Part shown: one piece after another, positions 43,011 to 52,183 of the stretch
Numbering within the stretch: position 1 is the stretch's first letter
Layout of the letters: each line of letters opens with the position of its first letter
Assembly (NCBI RefSeq): GCF_036499745.1
Contig: NZ_DASYDG010000019.1
Span: 62,001-126,000 of the forward strand
From: Pinirhizobacter sp036499745
GTDB taxonomy: Bacteria > Pseudomonadota > Gammaproteobacteria > Xanthomonadales > Rhodanobacteraceae
Direction: 5' to 3'
DNA length: 64,000 nt
Translations under genes and position numbers: made by a program
Notes under the pieces: generated by a model
What the model was told of the DNA's origin: nothing
The model's database searches: none
Seen by the model: the letters and a program-made list of their open reading frames with translations, nothing else

Positions 43011-43094
43011 GGGTGTTCTCCATTGACTTACTCAAGAGACCGCCTGATCGGCAAAGCCATTGCGCAGCGACGTGCCTTCGTTCAGCCTGATGCC

Positions 43095-43523
43095 ATGAGC
43101 GCTCAAATATCCCCGTCGCGCGTGGTGCTTGATACCAACGTCTGCCTGGATCTGTTCTTCTTTCGCGATCCGCGCTGCCAGGTTCTGGCCCAGGCGTTGG
43201 CCGAAGGCCGTGTGCAGGCTGTATCCCGGGCCGATTGCCATGCTGAGTGGCTGCGCGTGCTTACCTACCCGGATCTGCCGATCACCGACGCAGGGCGTCA
43301 GCAGGCGATGGCGGCCTACGATGGTCGCCTGTCGTTCCCCGCCCTGGAGGACAAAGCCGGCACAGCCTTGCCTCGCTGCCGCGATCCGGACGACCAGATG
43401 TTCCTGGAAGTAGCGCTGGCGGCGGGTGCGAGCGCACTGGTGACCAAGGACAACGAACTGCTGCGGCTGGCTTCGCGCTGTCCATGGTTCGCCATCGTGC
43501 TGCCGGAAGCATGGCAACCCTAG
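43095..43523 (+). CDS. PIN-domain protein, putative RNase toxin
   Basis: A 142-residue single-domain protein. Acidic residues typical of PIN nucleases are visible: VVLDTNVCLDL at the start, AEWLRVL in the middle, and CRDPDDQMFLEVA followed by LVTKD near the end. It resembles the 'PIN family toxin component' group. No antitoxin gene is adjacent: msrB is divergent and the downstream gene is a diguanylate cyclase. ATG 43095 gives the compact domain; the frame is open to 43023. Confidence 0.82.
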   Translation: MSAQISPSRVVLDTNVCLDLFFFRDPRCQVLAQALAEGRVQAVSRADCHAEWLRVLTYPDLPITDAGRQQAMAAYDGRLSFPALEDKAGTALPRCRDPDDQMFLEVALAAGASALVTKDNELLRLASRCPWFAIVLPEAWQP

Positions 43524-43623
43524 GGGACTTTCGACCGGGTCAAATCCGGGGAAAAAGCCTTTGGCATCAATTTTGTATGGCTAGCGAAACATTGTCGTAA
43601 CGCAGCGCGCGCGAGGAGGGCGG

Positions 43624-45093
43624 ATGCGGGACTACCTGATCGTCTTTGCCGTGCTGGTGCTTCATGCTGTTTCCGTGCGCGTGGCGCCGGAGATCGGCAT
43701 GGCCCTGTCGTACTTCTTTTTTGGAGCCTTCGGCGTGGCCGCGGGTGTCGCTGCCGTGCACCGTGGCCTGACCTCAGGGCGGCGGGTGGATGCGCGTTGG
43801 CTGGCGATGGCCCTGACCATGGCGTTGTGGCTGTGCGGCGTGGCGTTGTCGGCCCGGCAAAGCTATGTGCTGGACAACGCCAACCCCGCGCCCGGCGACA
43901 GCATGTTCTTCTACATCATCTACGTGGTGCCGGCGCTGGTGGCGCTGTCATCCTCGCCGGTGGCCGCGCGCAAGCGATGGGCGCTGGGCATCGACCTGGT
44001 ACTGGCCAGCATGCTGGCGACCCTGTTCTATGTACGGGTGTTTACCCTGGTGACGATGGAAGGTGCGGCGGGCCGGCCGGAGGCTGAGGCCATCGCCGCC
44101 ATGCTGGATTTTGAGAATATCTTCCTGGCCGTGATCGCCATCGTGCGTTTGCTCGCTTCCGAGCGTCAGCGCGAAGCGTCGTTCTATCGCGCCGCCTCGA
44201 TATTCTTCGTCAGCTACACGGTTGTCGTGGGTTACTACAACCATTTCGTTGCGCTGGGCGATTACCCCGATTTTGGATCGTCGTGGGACATCTTGCTCGA
44301 TATCCCCTTTGCGGCTTGGCTACTGGCGGCCCGGCGCGGGGAAGGCCATGGCCGCGTTCGCTGGCGGCCGCCGGTGTTCCTGGTGCGCTTCGTGCAAAGC
44401 GGTAGCCCGGTTTTCATGGCCATGAGCGTGCTTGCGCTGGGACTGATGGTGATGCGTCATCACCCGGGGCTGGGCGTAGCCGCCTGCGCCGCCGCGGTAC
44501 TGGGCATAGGCCTGCGCAGCACGCTGACCCAGGTGAGCCTGGTGGAAGTGGAATCGCGCCTGACCGCGCGGCAGGCCACCCTGGAGGGCCTGGCCTACCG
44601 TGACGGCCTTACCGAGCTTGCCAATCGCCGCGCGCTGGACGCCACCTTGCTCACCGAATGGCATCGCACCGTCGAGCGCAATGAACCGGTTGCCCTGCTG
44701 ATGATCGATATCGATTTCTTCAAGCAGTTCAATGACCGCTATGGGCACGTGGAAGGCGACGAGTGCCTGCGCCGTGTCGCATCGGCCCTCGCCGGACGCA
44801 TCGGCCGTGGCGAGGATTTCCTGGCCCGTTATGGCGGCGAGGAATTCGCACTCGTCGCACCATCAACCACCCTGGCCGGGGCCCATCAGCTGGCGCACGC
44901 ATTGCGCGAAGCCGTGCAATCGATGGGCATTCGAAATGAAGGAAGCCCTTACGGCATGGTCACCGTAAGCATCGGCGTGGCCGTGGGCGTGGAGTCGCCC
45001 GAGGCGGGGCCGTTGAGCCTGCTTCAGGCGGCGGACAACGCGCTGTACCGCGCCAAGGCCAGCGGCCGCAACGCGGTGGCCAGCGCCGCCTAG
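43624..45093 (+). CDS. Membrane-bound diguanylate cyclase (GGDEF)
   Basis: A 489-residue enzyme making cyclic di-GMP from GTP. The N-terminal 300 residues contain about eight hydrophobic segments and no recognisable soluble sensor. The GGDEF domain spans about residues 318-485 with the active motif GGEEF in RYGGEEFALV and a preceding DIDFFKQFNDRYGH. An inhibitory RxxD site is not obvious five residues upstream of the motif. It is convergent with the HAD gene; the two stops overlap by four bases. Confidence 0.93.
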   Translation: MRDYLIVFAVLVLHAVSVRVAPEIGMALSYFFFGAFGVAAGVAAVHRGLTSGRRVDARWLAMALTMALWLCGVALSARQSYVLDNANPAPGDSMFFYIIYVVPALVALSSSPVAARKRWALGIDLVLASMLATLFYVRVFTLVTMEGAAGRPEAEAIAAMLDFENIFLAVIAIVRLLASERQREASFYRAASIFFVSYTVVVGYYNHFVALGDYPDFGSSWDILLDIPFAAWLLAARRGEGHGRVRWRPPVFLVRFVQSGSPVFMAMSVLALGLMVMRHHPGLGVAACAAAVLGIGLRSTLTQVSLVEVESRLTARQATLEGLAYRDGLTELANRRALDATLLTEWHRTVERNEPVALLMIDIDFFKQFNDRYGHVEGDECLRRVASALAGRIGRGEDFLARYGGEEFALVAPSTTLAGAHQLAHALREAVQSMGIRNEGSPYGMVTVSIGVAVGVESPEAGPLSLLQAADNALYRAKASGRNAVASAA

Positions 45094-45812
45094 CCCGCCT
45101 GCATCCGCGCGCGTTCTTCCAGGGTGCGCACGGCGCCGGGAATACCCGTGGCGTCGGCGACTTCCACCATCCGGCCGGCATCGCCGATGGAAGCATCCGC
45201 TTCGTGTGCCCAGGTGACGTGGTAGGGCATGTATACGCCCCAGCCACCGAGCGCCACCACCGGTGCGATGTCCGAGCGCAGGGAATTTCCGACCATGGCG
45301 AAACGCCCAGGCGGGAGGTTGAACTCGCCCAGCACACGCGCGTAGGCGCGGTTATCCTTCTCTGAGACGATCTCGATGCGATGGAAGAGGTCGGCGAGCT
45401 TCGAGTGGGCCACCTTATGTTCCTGGTGGAAGAGATCGCCCTTGGTGATCAGCACAATGCGATGGCCCTGCGCAACGGCCTCCACCGCCTGGCGGATACC
45501 TGGAAGCAGTTCCACCGGATGGTCCAGGACATCCTTGCCCAGTGCCACGATGCGGTGGATGTCGCGTGCGCTGATGCGCTCGCCGGTGACCTGCACGGCG
45601 GCCTCGATCATCGACAGCGTCATGCCCTTCGCGCCATAGCCGAAGCGCGCCATGTTGGCTTGTTCGATGGCCAGCAGACGCTCGTGCAGGCGAAGATCCG
45701 TGAGGTCCACATACTCGCCCACGATGGCCTCGAACGCGCCACTGGCGATCTCGAAGTATTCCTGGCTGCGCCACAAGGTGTCGTCGCCGTCGAAACCGAC
45801 CAGTTCAATCAT
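45090..45812 (-). CDS. HAD-family hydrolase
   Basis: A 240-residue haloacid dehalogenase-superfamily phosphatase. Motif I is GFDGDDTLW (DxDDT type), motif II is the Thr in VLITKGD, and motif IV is near AMVGNSLRSDI. A helical cap lies at about residues 20-95. The overall length and the DGDDTLW start match the YfnB/PNPase-like group. The substrate is unknown. It lies between a diguanylate cyclase and a divergent CPXCG gene. Confidence 0.88.
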   Translation of the reverse strand: MIELVGFDGDDTLWRSQEYFEIASGAFEAIVGEYVDLTDLRLHERLLAIEQANMARFGYGAKGMTLSMIEAAVQVTGERISARDIHRIVALGKDVLDHPVELLPGIRQAVEAVAQGHRIVLITKGDLFHQEHKVAHSKLADLFHRIEIVSEKDNRAYARVLGEFNLPPGRFAMVGNSLRSDIAPVVALGGWGVYMPYHVTWAHEADASIGDAGRMVEVADATGIPGAVRTLEERARMQAG

Positions 45813-45873
45813 TTCTTACCTTCCTTCCACCAGCCGGGCGTTACGATACTCCTCCGCCCTGGCCGGAGCTTTG

Positions 45874-46065
45874 ATGATGCTCACCCCTGTCGACGTGCAT
45901 TGCCCCTACTGCGGCGAACCGCTGGAATTGCTGGTCGATGCCAGTGAGGACGGCCAACATTACATCGAGGACTGCCAGGTCTGCTGCCGTCCGATCAACG
46001 TCACCGTCACCGTGGATGGCGAGGGCGACATCGGGGTGGATGTGCGCAGCGAGAACGAGGGCTAG
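45874..46065 (+). CDS. CPXCG-motif cysteine-rich small protein
   Basis: A 63-residue protein with CPYCG near the N terminus and CQVCC in the middle, making a probable zinc ribbon, then an acidic beta-rich end. This is the conserved 'CPXCG motif-containing cysteine-rich' family (DUF2007-like neighbourhood in gammaproteobacteria), function unknown. GGAG lies four to eight bases before the tandem ATGs at 45874 and 45877. Its stop overlaps the convergent oxidoreductase gene by four bases. Confidence 0.88.
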   Translation: MMLTPVDVHCPYCGEPLELLVDASEDGQHYIEDCQVCCRPINVTVTVDGEGDIGVDVRSENEG

Positions 46066-46943
46066 GTTTTCTTTCCGGCGCGCCGCAGCGCGGTCCTGCC
46101 CAGCACGGCCAGGTCGCTCTCGCCATCACCCACCGCCACGGTTTCAAGCAATGCATCGTGCACCACGCTTGCCAACGGCATGGGCACCTTGGCGGCGCCC
46201 GCCGCAGCCAGCGCCAGGCGCAGGTCTTTGTGTGCCAGCCGCGCGGAGAACGCCGCCGGCGTATAGGATGCCTTGGCGATGCGGTCACCGTAGCCTTCGT
46301 ACACGGGACCCGGGAACACGGTGCCTGTGATCAGTTCGATGAATGCCGCCGGTTCCAGTCCATGTGCGCCAGCGAGCGCGGACGCTTCGGCGGTGGCTTC
46401 GATGGCGGCGCCCAGCATGAAATTCACCGCCAGCTTGACCGCATTTGCACGCGAGGGCACGTCGCCCAGGTGCCAGGTCTTCTGGCCGATGGCATCGAGC
46501 AGGGGTTGCACATGGGCAAGCGTCTTCGCATTGCCGCCGATAAGAATATTGAGCTTGCCGGCGGCGGCGACGTCGGGACGGCCCAGTACCGGCGCTGCGA
46601 GGTAAGCCACGCCTTGTGCCTGGTGCGCCCGGGCCATCTCATCGGCCAATGCCACCGACACCGTGGCCATGTTGATATGGACCAGGCCGTCCGATGCCTG
46701 CGCCAGGGCACCGGACGCGACGATGGCTTCGCGCACCGCGTCGTCGTCGGCCAGCATCGAGAAAACAGCGTCGCCGGCGAAGGCGGCCGCGGCGGAGCTG
46801 ACCACCGTGGCGCCGGCACGGCCTGCCTCCTGTGCAGGTCCCGGCGATCGATTCCATACGCGCACCGTGTGGCCGGCCTTCACCAGGTTGGCCACGATCG
46901 CCTGGCCCATGTTGCCCAGGCCGATGAATCCGACGTCCATCAC
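46062..46943 (-). CDS. NAD(P)-dependent oxidoreductase, 3-hydroxyisobutyrate dehydrogenase family
   Basis: A 293-residue beta-hydroxyacid dehydrogenase. The Rossmann motif is GFIGLGNMGQAI at residues 5-16; the catalytic Lys is probably in NAVKLAVNFMLG near residue 170. The C-terminal helical domain has the conserved KDLRLAL. The substrate within the family (hydroxyisobutyrate, tartronate semialdehyde, glyoxylate) cannot be told. An AAGGAG is upstream. Confidence 0.9.
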   Translation of the reverse strand: MMDVGFIGLGNMGQAIVANLVKAGHTVRVWNRSPGPAQEAGRAGATVVSSAAAAFAGDAVFSMLADDDAVREAIVASGALAQASDGLVHINMATVSVALADEMARAHQAQGVAYLAAPVLGRPDVAAAGKLNILIGGNAKTLAHVQPLLDAIGQKTWHLGDVPSRANAVKLAVNFMLGAAIEATAEASALAGAHGLEPAAFIELITGTVFPGPVYEGYGDRIAKASYTPAAFSARLAHKDLRLALAAAGAAKVPMPLASVVHDALLETVAVGDGESDLAVLGRTALRRAGKKT

Positions 46944-47078
46944 GATTCTCCTTCAAGGAAATAACAATCCATGCATCATGCGCCGCCGGGCGTAGCGGCG
47001 GCGTATGGGCAAGTTCCTTCGGTATCGATGGGCTACCATCGCATCGTCCACGCATACACCCACGGAGCTTCAAGGAAC

Positions 47079-47453
47079 ATGTTCGATCACGATTGGCTCG
47101 GTTACGGCATCGTCGGGGCACTGGAAATCGGCGCCATTGCGTTTCTCGTCGGCTTCGTGCTGTATGGGGTGCTGCAGGCGATCAAGCGCAACGCCAATCA
47201 CGGTGTGTTAATGGGCTGGTCGTGGCTAGTGTCCACCGCGCTGGTGGGCGCGGTGGACTTCAAGGACATCTTCTACTTCAATTTCTCCAGGTTCCAGTCG
47301 ATCCAGCTGTTGCGCCTGCAACTGGCCGAAGTACACGATCCCGACGCCATCGGGCTACGCTGTTTTTTTGTGATGTTGGGTGCGATCGTGGGAGTCGGGC
47401 TGGCGTGGCTGATCTTCAGCGTGGCTTTTTGGCGTCGCCGAGGCGATGGCTGA
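47079..47453 (+). CDS. Small membrane protein of unknown function
   Basis: A 124-residue protein with two or three hydrophobic segments: about residues 11-33 (GALEIGAIAFLVGFVLYG), 46-58 and 96-117 (MLGAIVGVGLAWLIFSVAF), ending in a basic RRRGDG. I recognise no family. ATG 47079 has AAGGA upstream; the open frame to 46971 lacks a site. The 3' end overlaps the convergent esterase gene by 38 bases. Confidence 0.65.
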   Translation: MFDHDWLGYGIVGALEIGAIAFLVGFVLYGVLQAIKRNANHGVLMGWSWLVSTALVGAVDFKDIFYFNFSRFQSIQLLRLQLAEVHDPDAIGLRCFFVMLGAIVGVGLAWLIFSVAFWRRRGDG

Positions 47454-48198
47454 ACATCCACGGCCATAGGTCCGGTTCGTCGTAGGCCGGTACCCATGAC
47501 CCATGTCCTACGCCGGGGTATTCGGTGTACCGGACTTCATGATGGATATTTTCAAGCGCCTGGTGCATCTGGCGCGATTGCTCCACTGGCACCGAGCCGT
47601 CGGCCGAACCGTGGAAAATCCATACCGGCGTAGGGCCCATATGCGAGGCCACCCAGGCGAAGGCGTCAGCATTTTCGCGCCGGTCGTAGACCTGCAGGAG
47701 GGCATCGACGTTCTGCGGTTGGATACCACCGCAGATCACCGCCGCCGCGGCGAACGTGGATGGGTATTGCACCAGGAATTCCCAGGCACCGTAGCCGCCC
47801 ATCGACAGGCCCGTCAGGTAGATCCGCTTGCGGTCTCCGTCGACGGCCTTGATGGTGTCTTCCAGCGCTTTCATGGCGGCATCAGCGGTGTCGCCACGCC
47901 AAAGCGTGTGTTCCGGCGCCTGCGGGATCACCACTACGCCTTCGAAGCCCGGATGCCTGGCCAGCCAAGGCGGCAGGCCCTGGCTCATCTGTTTCTGGTT
48001 GTCGTTGCCGCGCTCGCCTGAGCCGTGCAGGAACAGCACCACCGGCGGGTGCGCCGCGGTTTTGTGATCGGGCGTGTATACCTGGTAAGGATAGCTGTGG
48101 CCGTTTACCGTGACCGTGTGCTGGCTGAAAGCCGCATGCGCAGGGGTCGTGGCAAGGCCAAGCACACAAGCCAGTGCAGCCATCGTGGGGGTATGCAT
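47416..48198 (-). CDS. Secreted alpha/beta hydrolase (esterase, PHB-depolymerase-like)
   Basis: A 260-residue exported serine hydrolase. A signal peptide covers about residues 1-22 (ending PAHA). The sequence PVVLFLHGSGERG holds the oxyanion hole; the nucleophile is in GLSMGGYGAWEFL; the Asp and His are probably in IFHGSADGSVPVEQSR and GVGHGSW. This is the pattern of the PHB-depolymerase/feruloyl-esterase-like group. ATG 48198 with AAGG upstream is preferred to the TTG at 48213 that overlaps the cls stop. Confidence 0.87.
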   Translation of the reverse strand: MHTPTMAALACVLGLATTPAHAAFSQHTVTVNGHSYPYQVYTPDHKTAAHPPVVLFLHGSGERGNDNQKQMSQGLPPWLARHPGFEGVVVIPQAPEHTLWRGDTADAAMKALEDTIKAVDGDRKRIYLTGLSMGGYGAWEFLVQYPSTFAAAAVICGGIQPQNVDALLQVYDRRENADAFAWVASHMGPTPVWIFHGSADGSVPVEQSRQMHQALENIHHEVRYTEYPGVGHGSWVPAYDEPDLWPWMFSHRLGDAKKPR

Positions 48199-48209
48199 GG
48201 TCGACACCT

Positions 48210-49628
48210 TCAAAGGATGGGGTCGAACAAGCGTGCCACGTGCATGGCCACGCGGGAAAGATACCGCGTTCGGGCATAGTCGGCGGGAAGGACCTCCACC
48301 GCCTGCGCGAAGTCGTCCGCCAGCATGGCTTCCACTTCACCTGCGAAGGCCGTATCCACGGTAAGCGCGGCGATCTCGAAATTCAGCCGGAACGAGCGAT
48401 TGTCCAGGTTCATGCTGCCGATCACCGCGGTGTCGTCATCCACCAGCATCACCTTCTGGTGTACGAACCCGGGTTGGTAACGGAACATGCGGATGCCCGC
48501 CTGTACCGCCTCGTGGGTGTGGAAGCGCGAGGACAGGAACACCGTGCGGTGATCGGGGCGGCAGGGGATCAGGACGCGCACATCCACGCCCCGGTAAACG
48601 GCCAGCTGCAGGGCGGCCAGTACCGATGGATCGGGCACGAAATAGGGCGTGGACAACCACAGCCGGGTACGTGCGACGGCAATGGCCTGGGTGAAGAACA
48701 GCGAGCAGCTTTCCTGCAGGTCGGCAGGGCCCGTGGCCGCAATCAGCACCGCGGCGCTGCCCTCGCCGTCCGGCGGCGGCCGGAAGGGCGGTACTTCGCC
48801 CGTTACCCAGTACCAGTCTTCGGCGAAGCTGCGTTGCAGTTCGGCCACGGCCGGGCCATCCAGGCGCATGTGGGTATCGCGCCAGGGCGATAGCGGCGGA
48901 CGTGCGCCGAGGTATTCGTCGCCGGCGTTAAGGCCGCCGACGAAGCCGGTTGCGCCGTCGACCACGACGATCTTGCGGTGATTGCGGAAATTCAACTGGA
49001 GGCGGTTGCGCCAGCGCCGCGTCCGGAACGGCCGTACGTCCACACCAGCGGCCTGCAGTGATGCCACGTAACGTTGCGGCAGGTCATGGCTGCCGATGCT
49101 GTCGTAGAGCAGCTGCACCGTCACACCGGCCGCCGCACGCTCCACCAGCGCATCGCGTAGCCGTCTGCCCAGATGGTCGTCGTGGATGATGAAGAACTGC
49201 ACCAGTACGTAATGCCTGGCCTCGGCGATAGCCGCGAACATGGCGGCGAACGCCGCTTCGCCATTGATCAGCAGCTGCGTGCGATGGCCGCCGCTGATGT
49301 GCGATGCCAGCATGCGCGAGATCGGTTCGAAGCGCGGATGCTCCCCGGCATGGCGGCGCAGGTAGTCTTCGCGCTGCGGCCAACTGCGGTTGTCGTGTTG
49401 TTGCCGGCTGCGCATGCGCAACAGCCGATGCATGTCGACGTAACCTGCGAAGTGGCTGCTGCCCAGGAACAGGTAGGGCACCAGCGTGAAATAGGGCAGC
49501 AGCACCAGGCCAAGCACCCAGGCGAAGGCACCCTGGGGCGTGCGTGTGTGCATCACCGCATGCATCGCCGCGCCGATGCCCGCCACGTGCAGGCACAAGG
49601 CCACCAGGGTGAGTACCGTGGCCAGCAT
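48210..49628 (-). CDS. cls: Cardiolipin synthase (phospholipase D family)
   Basis: A 472-residue membrane enzyme that condenses two phosphatidylglycerols. Two N-terminal membrane helices (about residues 2-60) precede two HKD motifs: NHRKIVVVDGATGFVGGLN and VHQKVMLVDDDTAVIGSMN, each with the conserved downstream Gly-Asn or Ser-Asn. The length fits ClsA. It is followed by the esterase gene on the same strand and preceded by the FAD-binding protein gene with a 12-base gap. Confidence 0.93.
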   Translation of the reverse strand: MLATVLTLVALCLHVAGIGAAMHAVMHTRTPQGAFAWVLGLVLLPYFTLVPYLFLGSSHFAGYVDMHRLLRMRSRQQHDNRSWPQREDYLRRHAGEHPRFEPISRMLASHISGGHRTQLLINGEAAFAAMFAAIAEARHYVLVQFFIIHDDHLGRRLRDALVERAAAGVTVQLLYDSIGSHDLPQRYVASLQAAGVDVRPFRTRRWRNRLQLNFRNHRKIVVVDGATGFVGGLNAGDEYLGARPPLSPWRDTHMRLDGPAVAELQRSFAEDWYWVTGEVPPFRPPPDGEGSAAVLIAATGPADLQESCSLFFTQAIAVARTRLWLSTPYFVPDPSVLAALQLAVYRGVDVRVLIPCRPDHRTVFLSSRFHTHEAVQAGIRMFRYQPGFVHQKVMLVDDDTAVIGSMNLDNRSFRLNFEIAALTVDTAFAGEVEAMLADDFAQAVEVLPADYARTRYLSRVAMHVARLFDPIL

Positions 49629-49640
49629 CGCGTGCCGGCC

Positions 49641-51011
49641 TTAGCTGATGAGTCGATCGGCCAGGAGCCGCGCCTGTTGGCGGATCTCAGGCATCGCGGT
49701 GGTTTCCCACAACAGGCCGCGCAGCAGCGTACCTGTTGCGAACAGTCGGTTCGAAGCGTTGCCTGCGGCATCGAGCACGCCGAAGGTTGAGTCGGCGTCC
49801 AGTCCCAATCCCAGTTCATCGGCGCGTACGTGGCCGTTGTCGCTGAGTTGGCGCAGCAGTGGATGGTCGCCATGCTGCACGTCGGTGTTCAGACCCACCG
49901 TCTGGACGACCAGATCCGCCACGCGCATGCCGTCGGCACCATCGACCAGGTGCAGGTCGACATCGAGCCGGCCATCCGGTCGCAGGGTGACATGGCGGAG
50001 CCGCCCGCGCATGCGCGTGAGGCGGCCTTCGTGCTCGAGTGCCTCCACGCCGGATGCCACTTGCGGGGGCATGCGATGGCGGGCGCGTTCCCAGGCCCAG
50101 CGTGCATGACGCAAGAAACGGGCGCGTTCGTCGGTCGGCAACTCACGCCATAGCGCCTGCGTATGCGGGCGCAGGCTGTCGATCACCGGACGCCAGTCTT
50201 CGCCCAGGCTCGCTGCCTCGCGGATATGGTGCATCCATGCCCGCGCCGCGGGTTCGTCGCGCATTTCCTCGACCAGTTCCGCACCGCTGTCGGCAGGTGC
50301 CGCGGCCTTTACCGGATGTACCTCGGGCGTGTGGCCGTGTCGGGATACTGCGGTGAAGCGGGCGTTCGGCCATAGTGCGGCGAGATCCAGCAAGACATCT
50401 ACCGCGGTCAACCCCAGGCCGATCAACATGACCTGGCGAGGTTCGGTGCTCTCGTGTGCCGCGGCGAGATACGGCCACGGATCGACCACATAGTTCCCCT
50501 GGGCGATCGCCGCAGGGTCCACGCCGGGGATCGGGCGCGGCGGCAGCGAGCCGACGCAGAGCACGGCGCGTTCCACGCGCGAGGATGTCTCGCCCACGAA
50601 AATATCCACGCCGCCAGCGTCGGGAACGACAGCATCGACCGCGACTGGCACCATGTTCACTACATGCCCGCGTGAGCGCCCATCGTCGATGGCGCGGCGG
50701 ACCTCTGATTCAACGTAATCGCCGTACAGGCGCCGCGGCAGGAAGTCGGCGCCGGCAACCTTTTTATCCAGGCCCTGGGCGTAGTCGAGGAAGCCCTGCG
50801 GCTGTGCTGCCGATAAGCCCATGGCCGCGGCGCGCACATTCAAAAGGTGGCGATCGGACGACGTGCCATAGGCCACGCCGCGGGCAAATGGATGCGCCGA
50901 ACCGGTGTACCAGTCCAGATGCAGTGGGCGAGGGGTCCGCCGCGTCAGTAATTCGCTGACCAGCGTGGCGCCCGCCGCGCCACCGCCGATGACGGCGACT
51001 CGATTAGACAT
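49641..51011 (-). CDS. FAD/NAD(P)-binding protein (NAD_binding_9 type)
   Basis: A 456-residue predicted flavoprotein. The dinucleotide motif AVIGGGAAGATLV is at the N terminus; a second, GLGLTAVDVLLDL, lies near residue 205. The ARGVAYGTSSDRHLLNVRAA segment is typical of the PF13454-type proteins. The reaction is unknown. ATG 51011 has AAGGA seven bases upstream; the ORF can extend to 51038 but without a site. It lies 41 bases downstream of a cysteine dioxygenase gene in the same direction, so the two probably form an operon and may act together in sulfur amino acid oxidation. Confidence 0.85.
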   Translation of the reverse strand: MSNRVAVIGGGAAGATLVSELLTRRTPRPLHLDWYTGSAHPFARGVAYGTSSDRHLLNVRAAAMGLSAAQPQGFLDYAQGLDKKVAGADFLPRRLYGDYVESEVRRAIDDGRSRGHVVNMVPVAVDAVVPDAGGVDIFVGETSSRVERAVLCVGSLPPRPIPGVDPAAIAQGNYVVDPWPYLAAAHESTEPRQVMLIGLGLTAVDVLLDLAALWPNARFTAVSRHGHTPEVHPVKAAAPADSGAELVEEMRDEPAARAWMHHIREAASLGEDWRPVIDSLRPHTQALWRELPTDERARFLRHARWAWERARHRMPPQVASGVEALEHEGRLTRMRGRLRHVTLRPDGRLDVDLHLVDGADGMRVADLVVQTVGLNTDVQHGDHPLLRQLSDNGHVRADELGLGLDADSTFGVLDAAGNASNRLFATGTLLRGLLWETTAMPEIRQQARLLADRLIS

Positions 51012-51052
51012 GCATTTTCCTTCTAGGGGACCACTCAAGGTCCCACCGGACG

Positions 51053-51631
51053 TCAGGCTGTCAGGCGTCCGGCGAGTTCGGATTGCCGCGGGCGGGCAAT
51101 CCAGTGGTCGGTCGGTCCAGGCTGTTCATAGGCCATGTACTGTGCCAGATCACCGCCGTAGACATGAAGCGTGAGGGCCGATTCCTGTCGCGAAAGGTTA
51201 CGGCAGCGATGCACGTAGGCATCGCCTGCATCGAACCAGGTCGCGTCGCCCGGCCCCAGCCAGGTGCGATTCTGGTGGCGCAGCTGGCCGGTGGTTTCCT
51301 CGCGCAGGAAAGCATCGATTTCCAGAGCGCCACTCAGTGACATCTCCATCCCCCACAGGCCACCATGGTCATGCACGGGCGTGGCGTAGTTGGGGGGCCA
51401 GGACAACACGAGCACGCTGATACCGGGCTTGGCATGTTCGGCGACCAGCCAACGCTCCAGGCCGCGTCGGCGGGCGCGCAGCGGAGCCAGTTGCTGCTCC
51501 AGGGCATGGCCGTCGCGGTGCACGGCCTGACCGAGCTCGCGCGCCATGCTGGCGAGATCCGGGTGCTCAGTGGCACCGGCATCGAAAGCGATGTCACGCA
51601 AAGTCTTCAGTACGTGTAATCGCTTGATCAT
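51053..51631 (-). CDS. Cysteine dioxygenase family protein
   Basis: A 192-residue cupin-fold, iron-dependent thiol dioxygenase oxidising cysteine (or a related thiol such as 3-mercaptopropionate) to the sulfinic acid. Metal ligands are in TPVHDHGGLWGMEMSLSG (two His) and AYVHRCRNLSR (third His). The start at 51631 has AGGAA seven bases upstream. The open frame continues to 52171 through the promoter region and was not used. It pairs with the FAD/NAD(P)-binding gene downstream. Confidence 0.88.
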   Translation of the reverse strand: MIKRLHVLKTLRDIAFDAGATEHPDLASMARELGQAVHRDGHALEQQLAPLRARRRGLERWLVAEHAKPGISVLVLSWPPNYATPVHDHGGLWGMEMSLSGALEIDAFLREETTGQLRHQNRTWLGPGDATWFDAGDAYVHRCRNLSRQESALTLHVYGGDLAQYMAYEQPGPTDHWIARPRQSELAGRLTA

Positions 51632-51829
51632 GGGGAAGTTCCTGCCGAAAAACGCTACGTCAACGGCGGAAAGTGGATCACGGAGGCCGTTAAACGGACG
51701 TAACCCGGAACCAGGGCCCCGGTCCGGTACTTCTTTCACTGTTGCCGGGGAACGGCCGGCGGTAGCTTTATCCACGCTGCCGGCCATTCCGCCGGCCCGT
51801 ACGCAAAAACGTGCAAGGAGCTCGCTGTC

Positions 51830-52123
51830 ATGATCTTCGCCGCCATCCTCGTGCTGGGCATGTTGTGGCTGATGGGCGCCGTGGTCGGCGCCGTCTTCAA
51901 GCTGATCTTTGGTCTCATCGGTGGCGTATTCACCATCATCGGCGGGCTGCTGGGCATTGTCTTCGGTGGTGTGGCACTGTTGGTAATCGGTCCGCTGGTC
52001 GCGCTGGCCATGCTTCCGGCCCTGTTGCCGGTGCTTCTCGTGGCTGGCCTTGTTTGGCTGATCGTGCGCGCCACGCGCAAACCGCCAGTGATCGTGGTCA
52101 CGCCCGATCACGCTCCGCGCTGA
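51830..52123 (+). CDS. Small glycine-rich membrane protein
   Basis: A 97-residue protein that is almost entirely hydrophobic, with two or three helices and many glycines (GAVVGAVFKLIFGLIGGVF, then VALAMLPALLPVLLVAGLVW), and a short basic tail. AAGGAG lies ten bases upstream. No function is known; similar short ORFs occur in xanthomonads. It is divergent from the cysteine dioxygenase gene across a 198-base gap that should hold both promoters. Confidence 0.7.
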   Translation: MIFAAILVLGMLWLMGAVVGAVFKLIFGLIGGVFTIIGGLLGIVFGGVALLVIGPLVALAMLPALLPVLLVAGLVWLIVRATRKPPVIVVTPDHAPR

Positions 52124-52183
52124 AGCCCGCCAGTAACCAGGACCGGAGTTTCCACTCCGGCCCTTGTCCATTGCCAGCTGCCT

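Noticed and set aside
42397..43035. 212-codon minus-strand frame overlapping msrB
   Set aside because: The frame at 42408-43010 encodes an intact MsrB with a Tat signal; the other frame is its shadow.
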